From NCBI RefSeq assembly GCF_003574465.1, contig NZ_QOWC01000018.1, forward strand, positions 1 to 64,000: DNA of 64,000 bases, given 5' to 3'. The translations under genes and the position numbers were made by a program. The notes below the pieces were generated by a model. The model saw only the letters and a list, made by a program, of their open reading frames with translations. It had not been told where the DNA came from and searched no databases. The DNA is from Methylobacterium crusticola (lineage in GTDB: Bacteria; Pseudomonadota; Alphaproteobacteria; Rhizobiales; Beijerinckiaceae). Positions 57,863 through 64,000 of the stretch are shown here, in pieces (the first letter of the stretch is position 1; every line of letters starts with the position of its first letter).

Positions 57863-58938
57863 CAGGGGACGGACGGGTAGTCCGCGTAGCCCTGGGCGCC
57901 GCCGGTGTACCACGTCGCCGCATCGTCGGCTGCCAGGGGCAGGCCCTCGGCGAACCGTCGCGGCAGGTCGGGGTTGGCGATGAAGGGCCGCCCGAACGCG
58001 ATCGCGTCCGCGAGGCCGGCATCGAGGGCCTCCTGCCCCTTCGCGGCGTCGTAATCGGAGTTCAGCACGAAGGCGCCCCGGAACGCCGCCTGCATCCGGG
58101 GAGCGACCGGCGGACGCTCGGCCTTGCCGTTGGTGCCCTCGTAGCCGGGTTCGCGCACTTCCAGGAACGCGATGCCGATCTCCGACAGGGCCGCCGACGC
58201 CGCCTCGAACAGGGGCTCGGGATCGCTGTCGTTCACACCCTGGCGTTCCTCGTTGGGGGACAGGCGCACCGCCGTGCGGCCGGGGCCGACCACCTCGGCG
58301 ACCGCCGCCGTCACCTCGCGCAGGAGGCGGATCCGGTTCTCGATCGAACCGCCGTAGGCGTCGGTGCGGAAATTCGCGTTGTCGCGCAGGAACTGGTCGA
58401 TGAGGTAGCCGTTCGCGGCGTGGATCTGGACGCCGTCGAAGCCCGCCTCCACGGCGTTGCGCGCCGCCGCGCGGTAATCCGCGAGGACGCCCTGGATGTC
58501 GTCCCGGGTCATCGGCCGCGCCTGCACGTGGGGCTCCTTGCCCTCGTAGGTCCGCGCGAGGCCCGGCATCGTGGTCGCCGAGGACGAGACGGGCTGGCCC
58601 CGTCCGGGCAGGCTCGGGTGCACGACCCGGCCCATGTGCCAGAGCTGCGAGACGATCAGCCCCCCGGCCGCGTGCACGGCCGCGGTGACGGGCTTCCAGG
58701 CCTCGACCTGCTCGGCGCTCCAGATCCCGGGCGCGTAGGGCCATCCCAGCCCCTGCGGGCTGATGCCGGTCGCCTCCGCGATGATGAGGCCCGCCGTCGC
58801 CCGCTGCGCGTAGTAGGCGACCATCAGCGGGGTCGGCACGTGCTCGCGCGTCGCGCGGGCGCGGGTGAGCGGCGCCATCAGCACGCGGCTGCGTGCCGAG
58901 AGGGCGCCGAGGCGGATCGGGTCGAAGAGGCTGGGCAT
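57862..58938 (-). CDS. NADH:flavin oxidoreductase, NemA-type old yellow enzyme
   Basis: FMN enzyme, 358 residues. SLFDPIRLGALSARSRVLMAPLTRARA, QLWHMGRVVHP, IHAANGYLIDQFLRDNANFRTDAYGGS (His-Ala-Ala-Asn active site) and DAIAFGRPFIANPDLPRR give a classical N-ethylmaleimide/xenobiotic reductase. Reduces enones, nitrate esters and nitroaromatics with NADPH. It stands alone; distinct from the YqjM-like OYE near the left end. Confidence 0.92.
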   Translation of the reverse strand: MPSLFDPIRLGALSARSRVLMAPLTRARATREHVPTPLMVAYYAQRATAGLIIAEATGISPQGLGWPYAPGIWSAEQVEAWKPVTAAVHAAGGLIVSQLWHMGRVVHPSLPGRGQPVSSSATTMPGLARTYEGKEPHVQARPMTRDDIQGVLADYRAAARNAVEAGFDGVQIHAANGYLIDQFLRDNANFRTDAYGGSIENRIRLLREVTAAVAEVVGPGRTAVRLSPNEERQGVNDSDPEPLFEAASAALSEIGIAFLEVREPGYEGTNGKAERPPVAPRMQAAFRGAFVLNSDYDAAKGQEALDAGLADAIAFGRPFIANPDLPRRFAEGLPLAADDAATWYTGGAQGYADYPSVP

Positions 58939-59190
58939 GGCCGGGCTCCGCTGCGATGAGGGAGGCGCACGGGGGCGTGCGCGCTCCGCTTAGGCGTCGA
59001 GGGGCGCACCGCTCGGGCGCGCGCGTGCCCGACATGTGAGCCCCGGGCCCGCCTCGGCAAGATCCCGGCGCGCCGGCGCCCGCCCGGGCCTGTTCGCGGC
59101 CGAGGATCGCCCGGCGCTCGCCCCGCCGGAATCCGCCCCCTTTTCGGCGACGGCGTGGAGGCGCCCCGCGCCGTCGCGCCCGCGGCACCG

Positions 59191-59232
59191 TCGCGGCCCA
59201 GGAGGCGCGCTTCGCGGCCCAGGAGGCGCGCG
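59191..59232. repeat. 21-bp tandem repeat, two copies
   Basis: TCGCGGCCCAGGAGGCGCGC occurs at 59191 and 59212, period 21, exact over 20 bases. It lies 18 bases beyond the stop of the leftward FAD oxidoreductase gene, another gene-end repeat of the window. Confidence 0.75.
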
Positions 59233-59249
59233 GCGACCCGGAGGCCGGC

Positions 59250-60578
59250 TCAGAACTCCGCCACCTTGCCCCACGCCGAATCCGCGAAGCGGTCCGGGTG
59301 GTAGGGACGCGGATCGACGAGCGGGACCGCGCCCGTGACGATGTCGGCGACGAGGTGGCCGGCCCCGGGGCCGATGCCGAAGCCGTGGCCGCTGAAGCCG
59401 GCCGCGAGCACGAAGCCGGGCAGCCCCGTCATCTCGCCGATCGCCGGCACGCCGTCGGGGGTCGAGTCGATGTAGCCCCCCCAGGACGCCGCGACCGTGG
59501 TGCCGCGCAGGGCCGGCAGCAGGGCGAGGGCCCGGCGATGCGTCTCCGCCACCAGCCGGGGATCGGGCCGCGGGTCGAGGACGCGCAGGCGCTCCATCGG
59601 CGTCGGCCGGTCGAGGCGCCAGCGCGCCGCCGTCTCGTGCCCGGCCCGCCAGCCGCCGAGGCCGCCGGGCCGCAGGGCGCGCCAGCGCCGCGCGAACATC
59701 GGCAGGAACTCGCGCGCGTACAGGATCTGCTGCGGCGTCGGGTCGACGCTGGCCCGGCCGCTGATCGCGAGGGTGTGCCCTCCCGCCTCGCCGCGGCGGG
59801 TGACCGAGATGTCGGCGGTGTGGAGGGCGTCCGGCAAACCCTCCACGTGCGGCGCGACCGCGAGGATCGAGGAGCGCACGGCCGATTGCGGGAAGCGCAG
59901 CCCGAGCTGCCGGCAGAACGACGACGCCCAGGCTCCCCCGGCCATCACCACCGTCCGGGTCCGGATCGTGCCCGCCTCGGTCACGACGGCGCTGACGCGG
60001 CCGCCGCGCGTCTCGACGCCCCGGGCCGCACAGCCCTGGTGCACGCTGCCCCCGGCCTTCAGGATGCCGCGGGCGACGACCGGCACGGCGCGCGAGGGGT
60101 CGGCGATGCCGTCCGTGGGCGAGAACACGCCGCCCTTCCAGATCCGCCCCGTCGCGCTGGCGCGCGCCCGCGCCTCCGCCTCGCCGAGCATGTGGGTCGT
60201 CACCCCGAGGCCGGCCGCGAAGTCCCGCCACGCCGCCCAGCGGGCGATCTCGGCCTCGTCGTCGCTGAGGTAGAGCAGGCCGCAGCGGCGAAAGCCCGGA
60301 TCCTCGCCGATCTCGGCGGAAAGCCTGTCCCAGAGCTCGAGGCTCCGGGTCGCCATGGGCAGCTCGCGGGCGTCGCGGTTCTGCTGGCGGCACCAGCCCC
60401 AGTTCCGGCTCGACTGCTCGGCCCCGACCCGGCCCTTCTCGACCAGCGCCACGCCGACCCCGCGGCGGGCGAGGTAGTAGGCCGCGAAGGCGCCGACGAC
60501 GCCGCCGCCGATCACCACGACGTCGGCCGCCTCGGGAAGGGTGGGCGAGGTCTCGACGGGAAGCAGCGGCGCGGGCAT
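59250..60578 (-). CDS. FAD-dependent amino-acid/amine dehydrogenase, DadA-like
   Basis: DAO-family flavoprotein, 442 residues. VVVIGGGVVGAFAAYYLARRG near residue 20 binds FAD; SSRNWGWCRQQNRD, VVMAGGAWASSF and FVLAAGFSGHGFGIGPGAGHLVADIVTG are family landmarks. Probably oxidises a D-amino acid, N-methyl amino acid or opine to the keto acid. Divergent from an Lrp/AsnC regulator, the usual partner of such amino-acid oxidases. The start MPAPLLPVET is the first ATG with context. Confidence 0.88.
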   Translation of the reverse strand: MPAPLLPVETSPTLPEAADVVVIGGGVVGAFAAYYLARRGVGVALVEKGRVGAEQSSRNWGWCRQQNRDARELPMATRSLELWDRLSAEIGEDPGFRRCGLLYLSDDEAEIARWAAWRDFAAGLGVTTHMLGEAEARARASATGRIWKGGVFSPTDGIADPSRAVPVVARGILKAGGSVHQGCAARGVETRGGRVSAVVTEAGTIRTRTVVMAGGAWASSFCRQLGLRFPQSAVRSSILAVAPHVEGLPDALHTADISVTRRGEAGGHTLAISGRASVDPTPQQILYAREFLPMFARRWRALRPGGLGGWRAGHETAARWRLDRPTPMERLRVLDPRPDPRLVAETHRRALALLPALRGTTVAASWGGYIDSTPDGVPAIGEMTGLPGFVLAAGFSGHGFGIGPGAGHLVADIVTGAVPLVDPRPYHPDRFADSAWGKVAEF

Positions 60579-60646
60579 CGGGGTCTCCGTTGAGCGGCCT
60601 TCAGTCTAGCCGCCCGCCCCCGCGGGACGCGCCGAGAATCGCCCCC

Positions 60647-60752
60647 GCACGGCATATCGTTCCGTTGGCACGGATGGTGCTGACGCGTCGTGCCGCCCCC
60701 GGGCGGGCCGGCCCTTGCGCTTGCTTGAGGGGAACCGCGCGGCATACCGTGC
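60647..60752. promoter_or_regulatory. Repeated GCACGG motifs in the Lrp/oxidase control region
   Basis: GCACGGCATAT at 60647-60657, GCACGG at 60668-60673 (21 bases later, two helical turns) and the reverse-oriented GCATACCGTGC at 60742-60752. Multiple spaced, loosely symmetric sites are typical of Lrp/AsnC regulators. They lie between the divergent oxidase and regulator genes. Confidence 0.45.
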
Positions 60753-60802
60753 TGCGACCCCCCCCGCGCGGGGACCGGCCGCCCTCCCGCACCGGACCGC
60801 CC

Positions 60803-61279
60803 ATGCAGCTCGACAGAATCGACATCAAGATCCTCTACGAGTTGCAGAAGAACGGCCGGATCACCAACGTGGAGCTGGCCGACCTCGTCAGCCTGTCGCC
60901 GAGCCCCTGCCTGATGCGGGTGAAGAAGCTGCAGGCGGCCGGCTACATCTCGGGCTACGCGGCGCAGATCAACGTCGCCAAGCTCGGCCAGACCCTGACG
61001 GTCTTCACCGAAGTCACGCTGAAGAACCACCGCCAGATCGACTTCGCCCGCTTCGTCTCGGCGCTGGAGAAGGAGGAATCGGTGTCCGAATGCCACCTCA
61101 TCTCCGGCGGCTACGACTACCTCGTCAAGTTCGTCACGAGCGGGATCGCCGAGTACCAGACGATGATGGAGCGCCTCATCGACATCGACATCGGCATCGA
61201 CAAGTACTTCAGCTACATCGTGCTGAAGACGCCGATCAACCGCGGCTACATGCCGTTGACGCGGCTGTTCCAGGTCTGA
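60803..61279 (+). CDS. Lrp/AsnC-family transcriptional regulator
   Basis: 158 residues. MQLDRIDIKILYELQKNGRITNVELADLVSLSPSPCLMRVKKLQAAGYI is the DNA-binding domain; residues about 70-150 form the RAM ligand domain (VFTEVTLKNH, ECHLISGGYDYLVKFVTSGI). The ATG at 60803 opens the fold; the frame upstream is not used. It probably senses the amino acid handled by the divergent FAD oxidase. Confidence 0.93.
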   Translation: MQLDRIDIKILYELQKNGRITNVELADLVSLSPSPCLMRVKKLQAAGYISGYAAQINVAKLGQTLTVFTEVTLKNHRQIDFARFVSALEKEESVSECHLISGGYDYLVKFVTSGIAEYQTMMERLIDIDIGIDKYFSYIVLKTPINRGYMPLTRLFQV

Positions 61280-61308
61280 GGCGCCGGCCGGGCGCGCACC
61301 CGCGGCCC

Positions 61309-61400
61309 GGTCCCGTCACGGGACCACCGGACCGGTCCCGTCACGGGACCACTGGCCCGGTCCCGTCACGGGACCGCCGGCCCGGTCCCGTCACGGGACC
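61309..61400. repeat. 25-bp tandem array of four perfect palindromes
   Basis: GGTCCCG-TCA-CGGGACC occurs at 61309, 61334, 61359 and 61384, always 17 bases long and exactly 25 apart, joined by CCGG-type spacers. It fills the gap between the Lrp gene and the convergent ABC ATPase gene. The last copy contains the ATPase stop codon in its loop (61391-61393). Four identical hairpins could end both transcripts. Confidence 0.88.
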
Positions 61401-63058
61401 GCCGGCGCGGGGGCGGGCCAGGCCGGGGGCTCCGCCTGCTGCGCGAGCCCGTCGAGCCAGCCGGGATCGAGCTTCGGCATCGAGGCGTGGAGCAGCCGGG
61501 AATAGGCGTGCGTGCCCGCCTGGCCGAAGGCGGCGGGCGCCAGCTCCTCGATCTTCTCGCCCGCGTACATCACGGCGATGCGGTCGCAGATCGAGCGCAC
61601 CATCGAGAGGTCGTGGCTGATGAAGATGTAGGACAGGCCGAGCTCGCGCTGGAGGTCGCCGAGGAGCGCGATGATCGCCGCCGCCACCACGGTGTCGAGC
61701 GCCGAGGTGATCTCGTCGCAGATCACGAGCTCGGGTTCCGCCGCCAGCGCCCGGGCGAGGTTGACCCGCTGCTTCTGCCCGCCCGAGAGTTCCTCGGGCA
61801 GGCGGTGCCTGAGGGCGCGCGGCAGCCGCACCATGTCGAGGAGCGCGTCGACCCCCGCCTCGCGCTCGCGCCCGCGCCGCCCGTGGTAGAAGGTCAGCGG
61901 GCGGCCCAGGATGTCGCCGACGGACTGCGCCGGGTTGAGGGCGGTGTCGGCGAGCTGGAACACGATCTGGAGCCGGCGCAGGGCGTCGCGGGAGCGTGCC
62001 CGCAGGCCCGGCGCCAGGGGCGCGCCGTCGAAGGCGATGCTGCCCGAGACCGGCGCGATGATGCCGGCGATGACCCGCGCCAGGGTCGACTTCCCGCAGC
62101 CCGACTCGCCGATGATGCCGAGGTTGTCGCCGCGCTCGACCGTGAGGCTGACCGCCTTGAGGGCCGTGACGGCGGGCCGGCCGTCGCGGCCGATCGGGCC
62201 GTAGCCCGCCACGAGGTCGGTCACCGCGAGGAGCGGCCGGCCCGAGGGCGCCGGCGCGGCCCGGGGCCCGCCGGCGGGCTCGAAGGCGTCGAGGAGCGCG
62301 CGGGTGTAGGGATGGGCGGGGGCGGACAGGATCTGCGCGGTGGCGCCGACCTCCTGCACCGCGCCGCCCTTGAGCACCGTAATCCGGTCGGCGACCTGGG
62401 CCACCACTGCGAGGTCGTGCGAGACGTAGACGCCCGCGGCCCCGCTGTCCTTCATCACGGACTTGAAGGCGCGCAGCACCTCGATCTGGGTGGTGACGTC
62501 GAGGGCCGTCGTCGGCTCGTCGAAGATCACGAGCTTCGGCCGGCCGATCAGCGCCATGGCGGCGGAGAGGCGCTGGAGCTGGCCGCCGGAGACCTGGTGC
62601 GGGTAGCGCGCGCCGATCGTCTCCGGCTCCGGCAGCGCCAGGGCCCGGAACAGCGCGACGGCCCGGGCGCGGGCCTCCTCGGGCGGCATCAGGTCGTGGA
62701 TGCGGGCGACCTCGGTCACTTGGTCCATGACCGTCCGGGCCGGGTTGAAGGCGGCGGCCGCGCTCTGGGGGATGTACGCCACCGTGGTGCCGCGTAGCGC
62801 CGCCCGGGCGGCCTCGGGCAGGGCCGCCATGTCGTGCCCGTCGACGTGCACGGAGCCGCCGACGATCCGGCAGCCCGGGCGGGCGTAACCCATCAGGGTG
62901 AGCGCGATGGTGGTCTTGCCCGAGCCGCTCTCGCCGATCAGGGCGAGGATCTCCCCGGGCGCCACGTCGAGGTCGACGCCGCGGATGATCTCGACGCGCC
63001 GGCCGGAATCGGTCCGGGCCTCGACGCGCAGGCCGCGGATCTCGACGAGGTTCGCCAT
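61391..63058 (-). CDS. Fused double ABC ATP-binding protein, dipeptide/glutathione type
   Basis: One 555-residue polypeptide with both ATPase domains (DppD-DppF fusion, as in GsiA/YejF). First domain: [47 protein letters not shown]. Second domain: [47 protein letters not shown]. The ATG at 63058 overlaps the permease stop as TGATG; a GTG at 63061 is an alternative. It ends in the palindrome array. Works with the two permeases to its right; the receptor gene is outside the window. Confidence 0.92.
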   Translation of the reverse strand: MANLVEIRGLRVEARTDSGRRVEIIRGVDLDVAPGEILALIGESGSGKTTIALTLMGYARPGCRIVGGSVHVDGHDMAALPEAARAALRGTTVAYIPQSAAAAFNPARTVMDQVTEVARIHDLMPPEEARARAVALFRALALPEPETIGARYPHQVSGGQLQRLSAAMALIGRPKLVIFDEPTTALDVTTQIEVLRAFKSVMKDSGAAGVYVSHDLAVVAQVADRITVLKGGAVQEVGATAQILSAPAHPYTRALLDAFEPAGGPRAAPAPSGRPLLAVTDLVAGYGPIGRDGRPAVTALKAVSLTVERGDNLGIIGESGCGKSTLARVIAGIIAPVSGSIAFDGAPLAPGLRARSRDALRRLQIVFQLADTALNPAQSVGDILGRPLTFYHGRRGREREAGVDALLDMVRLPRALRHRLPEELSGGQKQRVNLARALAAEPELVICDEITSALDTVVAAAIIALLGDLQRELGLSYIFISHDLSMVRSICDRIAVMYAGEKIEELAPAAFGQAGTHAYSRLLHASMPKLDPGWLDGLAQQAEPPAWPAPAPAVP

Positions 63059-63903
63059 CACGCGCTCCGGTCCCGGATCCGGCGGGGAAGGTTGTCGATC
63101 AGGAGGTTCACGCCGATCGTGAGGCTCGCGATCGCCAGGGAGGGCACGATCACCGCCGGCGCCCCGAAGGGCAGGCCGCCGATGTTCTCCCGCACGAGCG
63201 CGCCCCAGTCGGCGTTCGGGGGCTGCACGCCGATGCCCAGGAAGGAGAGCCCCGAGAGCAGCAGCACGACGAAGACGAAGCGCAGGCCGAGATCGGCCAG
63301 CACCGGACCGACGATGTTGGGCAGGATCTCGTGGCGCACGATGTAGGCGGTGCCCTCCCCGCGCACCCGCGCGACCGTGACGAAGTCCATCGTGTTGACG
63401 TTCACGGCGAGCGCGCGGGCGAATCGGTAGGCGCCGGGCGTGTAGATCACCGCGAGGGTGACGATCAGCACCGGGATCGAGGAGCCGACGCCCGCCACCA
63501 CGACGAGCCCGAACAGCTTGCCCGGGATCGAGTTCAGGGCGTCGAGGAAGCGGCTCAGGACGGCGTCGAACCAGCCCCCGACGACGGCCGCCGCCATGCC
63601 GAGGGCGACGCCCGTGAGGCAGGCGAGGCTCACCGCGGCGAGCGAGATGCCGACCGTGTAGCGGGCGCCCATCAGGATGCGCGAGAGCATGTCGCGGCCG
63701 AGATAGTCGGTGCCGAGCCAGAACTGGCCGGTGATCGGCCCGAAATAGTCGAGGTCGACGATCTCGCCGACCGGGTAGGGCGTGATCAGCGGCGCGCAGA
63801 CCGCGACCAGTCCCCAGGCCAGCACGACGGCGAGGCCGAGCACGCCGATCGGGTCGAAGGCGTAGCCGAGCCGGAGCCTCGGGCGGGCGGGGACGGCGTC
63901 CAT
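63058..63903 (-). CDS. Dipeptide-type ABC permease, DppC-like
   Basis: 281 residues. FWLGTDYLGRDMLSRILMGARYTVGISL is the hallmark after the first membrane segment, and VARVRGEGTAYIVRHEILPNIVGPVLADLG the EAA loop. The ending INLLIDNLPRRIRDRSA is standard. Two bases separate it from the next permease's stop, and its own stop overlaps the ATPase start, indicating one operon. Confidence 0.92.
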   Translation of the reverse strand: MDAVPARPRLRLGYAFDPIGVLGLAVVLAWGLVAVCAPLITPYPVGEIVDLDYFGPITGQFWLGTDYLGRDMLSRILMGARYTVGISLAAVSLACLTGVALGMAAAVVGGWFDAVLSRFLDALNSIPGKLFGLVVVAGVGSSIPVLIVTLAVIYTPGAYRFARALAVNVNTMDFVTVARVRGEGTAYIVRHEILPNIVGPVLADLGLRFVFVVLLLSGLSFLGIGVQPPNADWGALVRENIGGLPFGAPAVIVPSLAIASLTIGVNLLIDNLPRRIRDRSA

Positions 63904-63905
63904 GG

Positions 63906-64000
63906 TCAGCGCAGCCTCGGGTTGGCCAGGATGGCGAGGATGTCGGCGGTCGTGATCAGCGCGAGGTAACCGAGGCAGAACACCATGGCGCAGGTCTGGA
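63906..64000 (-). CDS. Dipeptide-type ABC permease, DppB-like, C-terminal end
   Basis: Only the last 31 codons are in the window. The final membrane segment (TCAMVFCLGYLALITTADILAIL) and ending ANPRLR match the C-termini of DppB-type permeases, which end in DPR-like motifs. The remainder continues past the right edge. Confidence 0.75.
   Translation of the reverse strand, partial: QTCAMVFCLGYLALITTADILAILANPRLR

Noticed and set aside
61309-61400. CRISPR-like appearance of regularly spaced repeats
   Set aside because: Spacers are only 8 bases and nearly identical, units are perfect palindromes, and no cas gene is present.

Overview
The window is very GC-rich chromosomal DNA from a free-living, metabolically versatile bacterium. 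The codon choice, the gene families (bkd-type 2-oxoacid dehydrogenase, MHS symporters, Bug/TctC receptors, FCD-type GntR regulators, HyuA/HyuB pairs) and the overall composition fit an alphaproteobacterium of the Methylobacterium type. This is an inference from style; no ribosomal marker is present. Almost all of it is accessory catabolism and uptake.

The first 39 kb are dense and extremely GC-rich. The left edge holds an E1-alpha/E1-beta/E2 branched-chain 2-oxoacid dehydrogenase operon read leftward (1-2624). Next comes a PuuR-like XRE-cupin regulator, then a leftward five-gene operon of HyuA, HyuB, an old yellow enzyme, an SDR and an FAD amine-oxidase-like protein (3742-11134). A polyamine-type ABC importer is split around a divergent promoter (binding protein leftward; ATPase and two permeases rightward, 11404-15546). 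A twin operator sits between the two halves. A polysaccharide-deacetylase-type amidohydrolase, an FCD GntR regulator and an M20 peptidase follow (15629-18688). From 18955 to 35748 every gene reads rightward: MFS symporter, HyuB, HyuA, a CodA-like amidohydrolase, an MHS symporter, a complete five-gene dipeptide-type ABC importer and two further amidohydrolases. This looks like a unit that imports an amide, cyclic amide or N-heterocycle, opens it by ATP-dependent and metal-dependent hydrolysis, and passes the products on. The substrate cannot be read from sequence. A group III truncated haemoglobin and a class A penicillin-binding protein close this half.

A tRNA-Gly(CCC) gene at 39047 marks a change. 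Between it and about 57.8 kb the DNA is less extreme in composition. It carries a transposase remnant and a frameshifted flavin-reductase fragment. Its genes are small units of an LTTR next to a short operon: SDR plus LTTR plus YciI-like protein; LTTR | SDR-DUF427-SDR-MFS; LTTR | periplasmic binding protein, nitroreductase, 4-hydroxylaminobenzoate lyase (a likely 4-nitrobenzoate route to protocatechuate); a catalytically odd SDR; and LTTR | Bug-type receptor. A three-module peptidoglycan-hydrolase-like protein without a signal peptide and a secreted DUF3616 protein end it. This stretch reads as an island laid down next to the tRNA gene.

From 57.8 kb the very GC-rich style returns: a second old yellow enzyme, a DadA-like FAD oxidase facing an Lrp/AsnC regulator, and a second dipeptide-type ABC importer (fused double ATPase, DppC- and DppB-like permeases) running off the right edge.

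A recurrent non-coding feature is a short perfect or near-perfect tandem repeat (19-33 bp, two to four copies, several with dyad symmetry) at or just past gene 3' ends. It occurs at 2887, 15559, 25422, 35750, 57811, 59191 and 61309; in two cases the repeat includes the stop codon.
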